Part shown: positions 7,080-16,044 of the stretch, one piece after another | Position numbering within the stretch: position 1 is the first letter of the stretch | Layout of the letters: the number at the start of each line of letters is the position of its first letter | Origin: an uncultured Johnsonella sp. | Lineage (GTDB): Bacteria; Bacillota; Clostridia; Lachnospirales; Lachnospiraceae | Reading direction: 5' to 3' | DNA length: 64,000 nt | Assembly: GCA_900766185.1 (NCBI GenBank) | Contig: CAAFUL010000089.1 | Coordinates: 1 to 64,000, forward strand | Translations under genes and position numbers: made by a program | The notes under the pieces: generated by a model | What the model saw: only the letters and a program-made list of their open reading frames with translations | What the model was told of the DNA's origin: nothing | Database searches by the model: none

Positions 7080-8228
7080 TTATATGGCTATAGTTTCCAG
7101 GAAGGCTTCAAGTCTGGTATTGATCTGACCCACATCAGCCTTGGAATAGTCGGTCTCTATCTTGATATAAGGTATAACCTTGGCAACCACTGCCTTTTTG
7201 ACATTGTAAGACTCTATGGAGAAAGTATGGCAGGCTTGAAGTATGATTTCAAGAACTCCGTCCACCTCATACTCATCTATCATATCGCTTATGAACCTAA
7301 GTCTGCTGTTATTGGGACTCATAACTGAGCAATTGATATTGAGGTATTTTTGAGCAAGGGCCTTAGCTACAGGTAAGGAAATGTCAACTTTTTCAATCTT
7401 TTCCCGGTTGCTGTTGCAGGTATCAAATGCAACTACATCCGCACCCAGTTCCTCCAAAACTTTTATAGTTTTGTCTCTTACACCGCCGTTAGGACAGCCG
7501 GTTATTAAAATTCTGGGTTTTCTTGCTACTTTTTCTTTGTAGTTTTGCTCCCAATCCGCCTTGACTTCGGCAATTCTTTGTCTTATTTGATTACAGCGCT
7601 CTTCCATATCCGGTATAAAACTTAAGGCATCAAGTTTTGTACCCAGCTCATAGCCGGAGATGGGAGAGGGGTTTAGCTTGCTAAGCTCAAGGTATTCAAG
7701 TACCAGATCTCTTTCGGCATTTTTTTGTATAATAGCTTTTTTGACATCTTCTTCAGTGATACTTATGCCGTAAAAGTCTTCAAGCTTTTTCCAAAACTTA
7801 TATATTTCCTGTTCCCACATATTAAGGGCTATTTCATCTCTTGAAGAAGGTAGCTGCATAACATAGGTCTCTTTTAATTCATTGAGAAGTTCAAACATCT
7901 TCTTTTTACCGTCACAGGTAGTCTCGCCTACTATAAAGTCTGAAAAGTAGAAGTAGGGGCAGGTGTCGGTAAGAGCAAAGCCGTAACTTGCCTTAATTAA
8001 AGGACAAAGATTAGGCGGCAAATGTGCCTCTGCCGCACTTATAGGCTCTTCGCTGGTAGCACAAAGAGATACCGGCACAGCACCGGCTGCCATAATTAAC
8101 TCTGTAGGAACAAATGAGCAATAAATTCCTACGATTTTACCGCCACGATCCTTATGCTCCTTCATCTTCATAAAACCTGATTTTCTGGCTTCTGAAAAAG
8201 TTTCAAAATTATCCGGAAGTCGTAACAT
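7080..8228 (-). CDS. Double-cubane-cluster / 2-hydroxyacyl-CoA dehydratase-like reductase (HgdB/DCCP-like)
   Basis: I choose the ATG at 8228, preceded by AAGGAGG, over an in-frame ATG 18 codons upstream; the product is 382 residues. GETTCDGKKKMFELL (about 101-115) is the hallmark of the HgdB/BcrC/FldB family. Other cysteines that could ligate Fe-S clusters are Cys37, Cys56, Cys75, Cys90 and Cys105, plus several in the C-terminal half (GCPNGG, DTCNSN, NCSVMS, QACHTF). True acyl-CoA dehydratases have two different large subunits; here there is only one, paired with one activase. That is the arrangement of double-cubane-cluster proteins and of E. coli YjiM/YjiL. Such systems reduce small molecules; the natural substrate is not known. 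No CoA-transferase or acyl-CoA gene is nearby. Confidence 0.85.
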   Translation of the reverse strand: MLRLPDNFETFSEARKSGFMKMKEHKDRGGKIVGIYCSFVPTELIMAAGAVPVSLCATSEEPISAAEAHLPPNLCPLIKASYGFALTDTCPYFYFSDFIVGETTCDGKKKMFELLNELKETYVMQLPSSRDEIALNMWEQEIYKFWKKLEDFYGISITEEDVKKAIIQKNAERDLVLEYLELSKLNPSPISGYELGTKLDALSFIPDMEERCNQIRQRIAEVKADWEQNYKEKVARKPRILITGCPNGGVRDKTIKVLEELGADVVAFDTCNSNREKIEKVDISLPVAKALAQKYLNINCSVMSPNNSRLRFISDMIDEYEVDGVLEIILQACHTFSIESYNVKKAVVAKVIPYIKIETDYSKADVGQINTRLEAFLETIAI

Positions 8229-8440
8229 AGTGAAATCCTCCTTATTTTGTATTAAATGTATTGATATAATTATAGAACTCAAAAACTTAATTTTCTTCTT
8301 AAAATATCGTTATACATCAATAAATATTATACTTAGCTAAATTATATATAAAATAAGATAATTTTTCAATAATTATAGCGTATTAAGTTTTTTAGTAGCT
8401 ACCGTTAGTTTTTATTTTGTCATAGTTTCCTACTCACTGT

Positions 8441-8487
8441 TGTAATATAAAAAAACTGCTTTTATAAAGCAGTTTTTTTATATTACA
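8441..8487. terminator. Long palindromic bidirectional terminator-like hairpin
   Basis: A perfect 22-bp inverted repeat (8441-8462 with 8466-8487) around the core AAACTGCTTT/AAAGCAGTTT, flanked by A-runs and T-runs on both strands. It lies between two minus-strand genes and would end transcription of the cell-wall-binding-protein gene at 8582-9298. Confidence 0.75.
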
Positions 8488-8581
8488 ATATTATCGCTTC
8501 ATGTCTATATTACCTTAAGTTGCTTATAGACCGATAATATATTTTAAGTTTATATGTTGTAAGGTTATTTTGTTAAATACA

Positions 8582-9298
8582 CTACTCTAAGCCTATCTTT
8601 TCCCCATTATATTCTTCTATTTGTCTTATAAGTTTTTGATAGTCTGTATTTGGAGATTCTACATTTGCCACTATCTGTCTTAAAAGTGCAACCTTAGAAC
8701 CTAATTGCTGAGTGTATGCCAAGAGATGAGCATGAAGGATCTTATATTTATTAGGTATATCTTTGGGTAAATTATTAACTTCGGCAGTTAATCTATCTAC
8801 AGCACTTATATGTGCTTTTAACATTTCAATATCTACACTATCAGATAGATTTATAGAGCTTACTAAATCAATATCCTGCATGGCAAGATTTCTGATTGCC
8901 AGTTCGTATTGAGAAATAGCTTCACCATTAGAATTTAGGCATTCTCCATCCTCATCAAAATAATAAGTCTTTCCATCCTCGTTAAGAGGATCATACCTCA
9001 TTTTGCCGTCATCGTTAAAATAATACCAGTCACCCCAAGCATCATTCCACCAACCGGTAACCATATACCCCTCTTCATTGAAGGCGTATTTTGAATCTTC
9101 AATAAATAAGGAGTCATCTTGTGCATAATGAGGTAAGGGGCTGTCACTGCAAGTATAACTATACTTCCAGCCCTTGGAGTCCTGCTCCCAAGTACCTGCA
9201 AATACACTAAAACTTAAGGAAGATACAAAAACAACTGACAATAAAGCTTCAATAACGAGTTTAAAACCTAAATTTTGAAACAAACTATTTTTTTTCAT
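8582..9298 (-). CDS. Secreted protein with cell-wall-binding repeats
   Basis: A 238-residue protein with an N-terminal signal peptide (hydrophobic stretch about 13-33, likely cleavage after SVFAG). Residues ~35-130 contain aromatic, glycine-rich units (GWKYSY, GWWNDAWGDWYYFNDDGKM, GKTYYFDEDGE) of the CW_binding_1/choline-binding type, which attach proteins to cell-wall polymers. The C-terminal ~110 residues are helical with no motif I recognise. AGGAGGC precedes the ATG. It is monocistronic, divergent from pstS. An adhesin or envelope-maintenance role is only inference. Confidence 0.75.
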   Translation of the reverse strand: MKKNSLFQNLGFKLVIEALLSVVFVSSLSFSVFAGTWEQDSKGWKYSYTCSDSPLPHYAQDDSLFIEDSKYAFNEEGYMVTGWWNDAWGDWYYFNDDGKMRYDPLNEDGKTYYFDEDGECLNSNGEAISQYELAIRNLAMQDIDLVSSINLSDSVDIEMLKAHISAVDRLTAEVNNLPKDIPNKYKILHAHLLAYTQQLGSKVALLRQIVANVESPNTDYQKLIRQIEEYNGEKIGLE

Positions 9299-9670
9299 AG
9301 AGCCTCCTTGTTAAATTAATATAATACATATTATATTTATGATATTATTATATACTATTATTCTTTTAAAATATAGTATTTTTTAAAAAATATATAAATA
9401 TATATAATGATATTGTATAAAACATGAAAGGTAAAGGTTGTATTTTTGTTAATGTGCTACAACAAGCAGACTATCATAGCGAACAAATGATAGCGGTTAA
9501 GAAAAAAGTAAAGTTTAAGAGTGTGATTATAAAAATAACAACTTTATATAGGCTCTAAAGACTAAGGTTTTATAAGTCTGTTTTTGAAGCTTATAGCTTT
9601 TTCTTAAAACATTTGACCATATATTAAATAAATGTTATACTTGTTGAAAATTATACGGAGGAAAATTTAT
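9299..9670. promoter_or_regulatory. Divergent intergenic region upstream of pst operon
   Basis: A 372-base A+T-rich region between divergent genes that must hold both promoters. A small hairpin (CTATCAT at 9471-9477 with ATGATAG at 9487-9493) is the only clear structure. I could not identify a convincing Pho box. Confidence 0.4.
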
Positions 9671-10666
9671 ATGAAAAAAGGTTATTTGTTAGCATTGTCT
9701 GCACTTTTAAGTTTAGGTCTTTTAAGCGCTTGTTCTTCAAGCCAAAGCAGTGAGTCTTCCGCAAGTGAGGAAACAACTGTTGCAGCTGACCAAAGTAGTG
9801 CACAGGCTGGAGAGGAAAGTACAGAAGCGGCTAAGGATGAGGCTTTTCAGTCAGACATTCTGTTTTGCGGTTCTACTTCACTTTACCCTATAATATCTTC
9901 TTTGGCTTCTTCATTTACCGAGGAATATGTTACATGGAATAAGGTTGATCCTAAATTACCTGAAAAAAACATATCAATATATGTAGCTCCGGGCGGTTCA
10001 GGTGTAGGAGCAAGTGCGGCTATAGATAAGACTGCCGACTTCGGTATGCTTGCAAGAAGTGTTAAGGATGAGGAAAAGCAGGCACTCGGTGCGGATTATA
10101 AGGAATTTGTAGTAGCAAAGGATGCCTTAACCGTATCTGTAAATGCTGAAAACCCTATAACAGGTGTTATTGATGATATGAGCAGTGAAACTATAAAGAA
10201 GATATTTTCAGGTGAGCTTACTTCATGGAATCAGGTTGATGCCTCACTGTCGGATGAAAAGATCAATGTGTATATTCGTGATCTTTCAGGAGGAGCTTAC
10301 GAGGTATTTCAAAAGTCAATAATGAAGGACAGTCAGGTAACCGATACAGCTACACAGTCAGCTTCCATGACCGAGCTTGCCAATAATGTAGCAGGTGACA
10401 AATGGGGTATAGGCTATGTGGGTTACGGAGCTTTTAATAAGGCTAATAAAGAAAAGACAGTACTTGTAGCTATGAAGGTTGACGGAGTAGCTGCCAATGA
10501 GGCTGATATCAAAGACGGTTCATATATTATACAAAGACCTGTACTTTTCCTGACAGGAGATAAAATCTCAGAAAGTGAGCAATTATTTATAGACTACATC
10601 TTTTCTAAAAAAGGACATGATGTGGTAGTTGAGAACGGATATATACCGGCTTTTGAAGCGGAGTAG
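9671..10666 (+). CDS. pstS: Phosphate ABC transporter substrate-binding lipoprotein PstS
   Basis: The start is the ATG at 9671, with GGAGG upstream; an in-frame ATG at 9632 lies before the ribosome site. The 331-residue product has a lipoprotein signal ending LLSAC and a Ser/Glu-rich linker. The mature domain carries phosphate-contact motifs of PstS: LFCGSTSLYPI, APGGSGVGASAAI and LSGGAYEVFQKSI. It captures phosphate outside the cell for the PstCA channel encoded next. It starts the pst operon; phoU is not present in this window. Confidence 0.93.
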   Translation: MKKGYLLALSALLSLGLLSACSSSQSSESSASEETTVAADQSSAQAGEESTEAAKDEAFQSDILFCGSTSLYPIISSLASSFTEEYVTWNKVDPKLPEKNISIYVAPGGSGVGASAAIDKTADFGMLARSVKDEEKQALGADYKEFVVAKDALTVSVNAENPITGVIDDMSSETIKKIFSGELTSWNQVDASLSDEKINVYIRDLSGGAYEVFQKSIMKDSQVTDTATQSASMTELANNVAGDKWGIGYVGYGAFNKANKEKTVLVAMKVDGVAANEADIKDGSYIIQRPVLFLTGDKISESEQLFIDYIFSKKGHDVVVENGYIPAFEAE

Positions 10667-10678
10667 ATTTATTTTAAT

Positions 10679-11548
10679 ATGTTGGAAAAATTATTCAAAG
10701 GATTTTTATTTTTACTTAGCCTAATGAGTGTATTCTTATTAGGCTTTGTAATTTTATATATAGTAAAAGAAGCACTGCCCTTATTTAGAGAAGTAAAATT
10801 ACAGGACTTTTTATTTTCTTCAAAGTGGATGCCTACAGGAATAACGGGGGATAAAAGTTTCGGAATATTTAATTTTATTGCTGCCAGTGTATTTGTTTCA
10901 GTGCTTGCCATGCTTATAGCTGTTGGATTCTCCCTAGGCTGTGCCGTATACCTTGCTTTTATTGCAAAAGCGGGCTTAAGAAGTATTATTTATGCCTGTA
11001 TAGATCTGCTTGCCGGCATACCATCGGTGATATACGGTTTTATAGGTATGAGCGTAATAGTAAGATTTTTTGCAAAACTTAGAATAGGTACGGGACACAG
11101 TGTTTTATCGGCGGCGATATTATTAAGTATAATGCTTTTGCCTTACATGATTTCATCTTTTACCGAGACTTTGCTTAAAGCTAAGGAGAAGTATTTAAAA
11201 TCTGCTGAAACTCTTGCAGTATCAAAATGGTATACAATAGTAAGCCTAATAATTCCTATATCAGCTAAATTCCTGCTTGGTTCAATGCTTTTGGCTATAG
11301 GAAGAGCGATGGGAGAGACTATGGCAGTAATGATGCTTATGGGCAATGCCAATCTTTTTCCGAAACTTCTTGGAAAGGCTGAAAGCATAGCTTCTTTGAT
11401 AGCCTTGGAAATGGGGGCGGCAGTTGGAAAAAGTTTGCACTACCATGCACTTTATGCGGCAGCCTTGGTGCTTATGCTTAGTCTGCTTTTAATAAATATG
11501 TGTATATATTTTATAAAAATCAAGCTGCTTAAGAGTGAGATTTTATAG
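10679..11548 (+). CDS. pstC: Phosphate ABC transporter permease PstC
   Basis: A 289-residue membrane protein with about six transmembrane helices. LLAGIPSVIYGFIGM is the conserved PstC/PstA signature after the third helix, and the stretch with IGRAMGETMAVMMLMGNANLF is diagnostic for the phosphate subfamily. It starts 12 bases after pstS and its end overlaps the beginning of the pstA frame, so the genes are co-transcribed. The ribosome site is weak, consistent with translational coupling. Confidence 0.93.
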   Translation: MLEKLFKGFLFLLSLMSVFLLGFVILYIVKEALPLFREVKLQDFLFSSKWMPTGITGDKSFGIFNFIAASVFVSVLAMLIAVGFSLGCAVYLAFIAKAGLRSIIYACIDLLAGIPSVIYGFIGMSVIVRFFAKLRIGTGHSVLSAAILLSIMLLPYMISSFTETLLKAKEKYLKSAETLAVSKWYTIVSLIIPISAKFLLGSMLLAIGRAMGETMAVMMLMGNANLFPKLLGKAESIASLIALEMGAAVGKSLHYHALYAAALVLMLSLLLINMCIYFIKIKLLKSEIL

Positions 11549-11567
11549 AAGGCTTAAAGGAAGAAAT

Positions 11568-12392
11568 ATGAGATTGGTGGAAAAGTTTGTTAAAATCTGG
11601 GCATATCTGTCCATGTTTTTATGTGTATCGGTTATTGTATTTTTATTTGCCTTTGTATTTATAAAAGGTATATCTAAACTAAGCTTAGAGTTTATATTGA
11701 CCTCGCCTAAAGGTATGGTGCTTGGAACTGAGGGAGGGATATTTCCGGCGATTGCAGGAAGTTTTTGTTTCGGCTTGCTTGCGCTTTTTTTATCCATAGT
11801 ACCTGCCTTGGCTTTAGCTTTGTATACAACATTTTTTTGTAATTCAAAGAAGTTTATAGCCTTTATAAGGTTTATACTTTATTCAATATCCGGTATACCT
11901 TCGATAGTGCTTGGCTTATTTGTATATAGTTGGCTTATAAAGGGGCTTAGACTTGAGAGGTCGGTATTTTGTGCGGCTGTAAGCCTTGCTATAATGATAC
12001 TTCCTTTTATGGAAAACAGAATTGAAAAGGCTTTTTTGGAAGTACCTAAGGCAATAGTCATAGCTTCAAAGGCACTTGCCTGTCCTATAAGACACATGGT
12101 ATTTAAGATAGTGCTTCCTATGTGTAAAGGCGAGATAATCTCAGCCATGATACTGGGAACCTGTTTTGCCATGGGAGCAACCGCACCTGTGATGTTTACC
12201 GGAGCGGTCGCCTATGCTTCGGTGCCTAACAATATATTTAAGCCTGCCATGGCACTGCCGCTGCACCTGTATCTTCTGGTATCACAGGGCGAAACTTCTA
12301 TGAGTACCGCCTATGCTACCGCTTGTGTAATGATGTTTATACTTTTAATCAGTAATATAGCAGTAAATTTGTATAGAGGAAGAAGAGGATAA
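11568..12392 (+). CDS. pstA: Phosphate ABC transporter permease PstA
   Basis: I start at the ATG at 11568 (AAAGGAAG upstream); a GTG at 11535 overlapping pstC would add 11 charged residues. The 274-residue product has about six transmembrane helices. YSISGIPSIVLGLFVYSWL is the permease signature and ATAPVMFTGAV is the C-terminal phosphate-family motif. It forms the channel with PstC. Repeat B1 separates it from pstB. Confidence 0.9.
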   Translation: MRLVEKFVKIWAYLSMFLCVSVIVFLFAFVFIKGISKLSLEFILTSPKGMVLGTEGGIFPAIAGSFCFGLLALFLSIVPALALALYTTFFCNSKKFIAFIRFILYSISGIPSIVLGLFVYSWLIKGLRLERSVFCAAVSLAIMILPFMENRIEKAFLEVPKAIVIASKALACPIRHMVFKIVLPMCKGEIISAMILGTCFAMGATAPVMFTGAVAYASVPNNIFKPAMALPLHLYLLVSQGETSMSTAYATACVMMFILLISNIAVNLYRGRRG

Positions 12393-12414
12393 TAAGTTTA
12401 AAGCAGGCTTATTA

Positions 12415-12592
12415 TTACAGTTTATGTAGGTATATATATGCATAATGCTGTGAATGAAAGCTTGCTTTCAGGTGTAGTATTGTGCATATATCTATCCGGC
12501 GAAAGTCGGAAAACATCTTCATCAAACATAGAAACCGCTGTTGGTATTGCCTGTATGCTTTGACTAAGACTAATAGCCTACTTATAGTGTAA
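12415..12592 (+). repeat. Family B structured repeat, copy B1
   Basis: The left end TTACAGTTTATGTAGG (12415-12430) is complementary, with mismatches, to CCTACTTATAGTGTAA at 12577-12592. In the centre, GGTATATATATGCATAAT pairs with its near complement around GAATGAAAGCTTGCTTTCAGG. It shares ends, centre and length with 15044-15223 and 57893-58074. It lies between pstA and pstB and has no ORF. Confidence 0.78.
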
Positions 12593-12636
12593 CTTAAAAA
12601 AAGGTATACCAACTATCAAAAAAGAGGTATTTATAA

Positions 12637-13323
12637 ATGCAAAATATAATTGAAACGGACAGACTCTCTGTATCCTATGGAAGTCAGAAGGTTTTGGATA
12701 ATATAAGCTACGGCTTTAAGAAGAATAAAATTACAGCTATACTCGGCAGTTCGGGTTGCGGAAAGACTACCCTGCTACACGCCCTTAACAATCTTTTATC
12801 TGAAGAGGAGAATATTAAAATAAGCGGAGATATAAGGCTTGAGCAAACTTCTATATATACTATGCCAAATGAGGTCTTAAGAAAAGAGGTGGGACTTGTT
12901 TTTCAAACTCCGGTAGTATTTCCCATGTCAATATATAAGAATATGTCTTATGCACTAAGTTATCATGGTATAAGTTCAAAAAAAGAGCTGGATAGGCTTA
13001 TAGAAGAAAAATTAAAATTTGCCGGACTTTATGAGGAAGTAAAGGATAAGCTTAAAAAAAGTGCTTTGAAACTGTCAGGAGGGCAAAAGCAAAGACTTTG
13101 TATAGCAAGAGCACTTACAATAGAGCCGAAAGTACTTTTGCTTGATGAGCCTTGCTCAGCCCTTGATATAGAAAATACTTTGCTTATAGAAAAACTGTTA
13201 ACAGAGTTGAAGTCCGGTATAAGTATAATTATAGTAACTCACAATATTGAGCAGGCAAAGAGAATAGGAGATGAGATAGTAACTATGAAATCCGGCAGTT
13301 TATCGGAAGGCATATCGTTATAA
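12637..13323 (+). CDS. pstB: Phosphate ABC transporter ATPase PstB, short C-terminus
   Basis: A 228-residue ATPase with Walker A GSSGCGKTT, signature LSGGQKQR, Walker B LLLDEPCSALD and the PstB-typical FPMSIYKNMSYALSYHG. Usual PstB proteins are ~250 residues and end in a conserved tail that closes with a YI.G-type sequence. Here the protein stops at SGSLSEGISL, so about 25 residues are missing. The last 41 bases overlap the convergent histidine-kinase gene. The ATPase core is complete. GAGGTATTTATAA precedes the ATG. Confidence 0.9.
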   Translation: MQNIIETDRLSVSYGSQKVLDNISYGFKKNKITAILGSSGCGKTTLLHALNNLLSEEENIKISGDIRLEQTSIYTMPNEVLRKEVGLVFQTPVVFPMSIYKNMSYALSYHGISSKKELDRLIEEKLKFAGLYEEVKDKLKKSALKLSGGQKQRLCIARALTIEPKVLLLDEPCSALDIENTLLIEKLLTELKSGISIIIVTHNIEQAKRIGDEIVTMKSGSLSEGISL

Positions 13324-14947
13324 GGCAGCCCTTGCCTATTTCGGACTTAATTTTAAGTCCGAAGTCATTGCCGCAAAGAAGCTTGATGCGTTGCTCTACA
13401 TTTTTAAGTCCTATTCCATGGCTGTTGTATAGCATTGTATCGGATTGTTCCGGCTCAACTGCTTTTGTGCTGTCAAATCCGACTCCATTATCCTCTATTT
13501 CTATAAAAAGATAATTGTTAAATTGATAACAATTTATAAAGATATGCCCCTTGCTTTTTTTGCCTCTTATGCCATGGTAAATTGAGTTTTCCACCAAGGG
13601 CTGCAATATCAGTTTCGGTACATATATTTTATCCGAATCTGACTGATTTTTGATTTCATAACTTAGAAGTTCTTCATATCTTATTTTTTGAATTTCCAGA
13701 TAGCTTAATACATGCTCTAATTCGGCATTTAATGGTATAAAGGTTTGTTTGTTCAGGGAAACTCTTAACATCTTTCCAAGTGAGGAACTGACTTTTACTA
13801 CGGCTTCGTTTTCACCAAGTTCTGCAAGCCATAGTATGCTGTCCAGTGTATTATAAAGAAAATGCGGATTGATTTGATTTTGTAAGGCGTTTATTTCAAA
13901 AAGCCTTCTATGTTCCTCCTTCTTTGCTATACTTTCGGTAAGGGATTTTATACGCTCTATAAGGTGGTTATACTCATTTGCAAGTATACTTACCTCATAG
14001 GGGCTGTTCTTATTTAAGCTTATATGCTCCCAAGTTTCGTCAGCCCTACTCATTATCATGCTCAATTCTTTTATCGGCTTGCTAAGATAAAAAGAAGTAA
14101 GTAAAGCAAAAATTACACAACATCCTATTGAAAGCATAAGTATAATTATTAAGCTGCTTAAAAGTTTTGAATTGAGTAAGTTTACATTATCCAAGGAGGC
14201 TATGCCGTATAAAGTCCAGTCGGAATGTTTGATATCGGATTGGTAGGCGGTATCAGTATATTTGTCTGTTTTTCCGCTTGGGAAATATATAAGTCTGTCC
14301 TGTTTGTCCTTGATATACATATAACCGTCATTACCCAAGTCATTGACGGACATATATTCCTTTATAAAGTCATAGGAAACCTCTATTAATACTATACCGA
14401 GATGATTTTTCTCATCATCTTGTATTTCTCTGCAAACATATATACTTTGAAGCTTATTTGGAGTAGGAGTAATATAAGAAGAGGTACTCAGTACGGGCAT
14501 TGCGTTGGAAGAAAGAGCATCCTTGTACCACTTCTCATTCATCATATCCCCGGAAAGTGGCATAGCCATATCATTAGAGCTTGATATTACAAGACCTTCT
14601 TTTGAAATAACGGAAATAGAGTTTATTTTGTCATCACTGCTGCTTGCAACAAGTATAAGCGAATATAGGGATTCAAGAGCCATGGAGTCGGACTGTTTAA
14701 GCGCTTCTTTGATGCCGGGCTGCATGGCTATAATATCACTGAAAGTTTTCAGTTTATCAAGATATTCCGATATTTCGTTGCTGCTTTGTGATATGGATTT
14801 TTTAATACGGTTTATCTCTTCACTTTTTATTATATTCAAGGTGAAGTTATACATAAGATAGGATAAAAGCCCTGAAAGTATCAGGGATAAAGTAAAAAAA
14901 GTAATGGCTATTCTTACATTTATCTTTTTAAAAAAATTATTTTGCAA
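13283..14947 (-). CDS. Sensor histidine kinase, YesM/LytS-type (His_kinase family)
   Basis: A 554-residue membrane sensor, probably starting at a TTG at 14947 with GAGG upstream. Order: transmembrane helix ~11-33, an extracellular Cache-like sensing domain ~40-255, second helix ~262-286, HAMP ~287-340, then a His_kinase domain with the phospho-acceptor His362 in INPHFLYNTLDSI, and an ATPase domain (ENSIYHGIRG, IEDNGVGFD, GIGLKNVEQRI). It should phosphorylate the AraC-type regulator encoded upstream (15235-15999). Its 3' end overlaps pstB by 41 bases on the opposite strand. Confidence 0.9.
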   Translation of the reverse strand: MQNNFFKKINVRIAITFFTLSLILSGLLSYLMYNFTLNIIKSEEINRIKKSISQSSNEISEYLDKLKTFSDIIAMQPGIKEALKQSDSMALESLYSLILVASSSDDKINSISVISKEGLVISSSNDMAMPLSGDMMNEKWYKDALSSNAMPVLSTSSYITPTPNKLQSIYVCREIQDDEKNHLGIVLIEVSYDFIKEYMSVNDLGNDGYMYIKDKQDRLIYFPSGKTDKYTDTAYQSDIKHSDWTLYGIASLDNVNLLNSKLLSSLIIILMLSIGCCVIFALLTSFYLSKPIKELSMIMSRADETWEHISLNKNSPYEVSILANEYNHLIERIKSLTESIAKKEEHRRLFEINALQNQINPHFLYNTLDSILWLAELGENEAVVKVSSSLGKMLRVSLNKQTFIPLNAELEHVLSYLEIQKIRYEELLSYEIKNQSDSDKIYVPKLILQPLVENSIYHGIRGKKSKGHIFINCYQFNNYLFIEIEDNGVGFDSTKAVEPEQSDTMLYNSHGIGLKNVEQRIKLLCGNDFGLKIKSEIGKGCLITICLPINCRIS

Positions 14948-15043
14948 TATAAAATCCTCAACTTTCCAAGTTGTTTATATACTTGAACCTACGGCATTGT
15001 AGCGATTTAAAATACACATGAAACAGTAATTGGTTTAAATATA

Positions 15044-15223
15044 TTACAGTTTGGGTAGCTTAGATATACATGTATAATATACACCTGAAAGCAAGCTTTC
15101 ATTTGATATATTATACATGTATATCTATCAGGCTATGGTTGGAATTTACCTTCATCTAACTTCTAAATAAAAATTAAACATTTTTATTTTGTTGAAGAAT
15201 TATAAATACTACTTAAACTGTAA
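15044..15223. repeat. Family B structured repeat, copy B2
   Basis: The ends TTACAGTTTGGGTAGC (15044-15059) and ACTACTTAAACTGTAA (15208-15223) are near inverted repeats. The central hairpin pairs AGATATACATGTATAATAT with ATATTATACATGTATATCT around GAAAGCAAGCTTTC, one of the longest perfect stems in the window. It sits between the response-regulator and histidine-kinase genes, so the kinase mRNA must read through it if they are co-transcribed. Confidence 0.82.
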
Positions 15224-15234
15224 CTTAAACATCA

Positions 15235-15999
15235 CTAGCCGCTTACTCCTTGCTTAAATTGCTTAGGGCTTATATTAAAGACCTTTTTGAATTTGCTTAT
15301 AAAGTAATTGACATCAGAGTACCCTACAGCCCGGGATATTTGTTCGTTACTCATATCACTGCTTAAAAGCAAAAGTTTAGCCTGTTCCATCCTCTTCATA
15401 CTTACATATTCCTGAAAGTTTAAGCCGTAGATCTGCTTTATAACGCTGCTTAAGTAGTTGCTGTTAAACCCAAGCTCTTTTGCCATTAAAGACAGAGAAA
15501 AAGAGCTGTTAAAAATATATTTGTCAAAGTAATTTGATATATCCTTAAAATTGTCATTGGAAAAATCAGGTTGTACAAGTGTAGAATTAGTAGTTATTTT
15601 AATAAACTCCTCATGTAGCTTGTCTTCATCAATTGATTTTGCGAGTTTTTTTAATAAAGGTTCTATATCATTTTTTGAGACCGGCTTCAATAAATAATCA
15701 TCGACACCAGCTCTTATGGCTGCCTGTGCATATTCAAAGTAATCATAGCCGCTTATAATAACTACTTTGACAAGGGGGAAATCTTGTTTTATCTTACCTG
15801 CAAGGCTAAGTCCGTCCATGATCGGCATATTAATATCAAGAAAAACTATATCTATTTTCTTACTTTGCATAAGCTTAAAAGCCGATAAGCCGTCAGAGGC
15901 TTCAAGTATCTCATCAATTCCTATACTTGAAAGGGAACTTATGGTTTTAATGCCCCTTCTTATAAGAGGTTCGTCATCAACCAATAAAAGTTTATACAC
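15235..15999 (-). CDS. Response regulator, YesN/AraC type
   Basis: The start is a GTG at 15999, preceded by AAAGGAG, giving MYKLLLVDDEPLIRRG. The 254-residue product has a receiver domain with acidic residues Asp8/Asp9, phospho-acceptor Asp55 (FLDINMPIMDG) and Lys in LLKPVSK. The C-terminal ~100 residues form a two-helix AraC DNA-binding domain (MAKELGFNSNYLSSVIKQ, ISRAVGYSDVNYFISKFKK). Its partner kinase is encoded downstream. It starts 45 bases after the msrAB stop codon, so all three genes probably form one operon. Confidence 0.92.
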   Translation of the reverse strand: MYKLLLVDDEPLIRRGIKTISSLSSIGIDEILEASDGLSAFKLMQSKKIDIVFLDINMPIMDGLSLAGKIKQDFPLVKVVIISGYDYFEYAQAAIRAGVDDYLLKPVSKNDIEPLLKKLAKSIDEDKLHEEFIKITTNSTLVQPDFSNDNFKDISNYFDKYIFNSSFSLSLMAKELGFNSNYLSSVIKQIYGLNFQEYVSMKRMEQAKLLLLSSDMSNEQISRAVGYSDVNYFISKFKKVFNISPKQFKQGVSG

Positions 16000-16044
16000 A
16001 AAAACTCCTTTCAGGGCTGCCATAACTGCTTAAGACAGCCTTCT

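Noticed and set aside
7080..8228. 2-hydroxyglutaryl-CoA or lactoyl-CoA dehydratase
   Set aside because: Those enzymes need two distinct large subunits and usually a CoA transferase nearby; only one subunit is present here.
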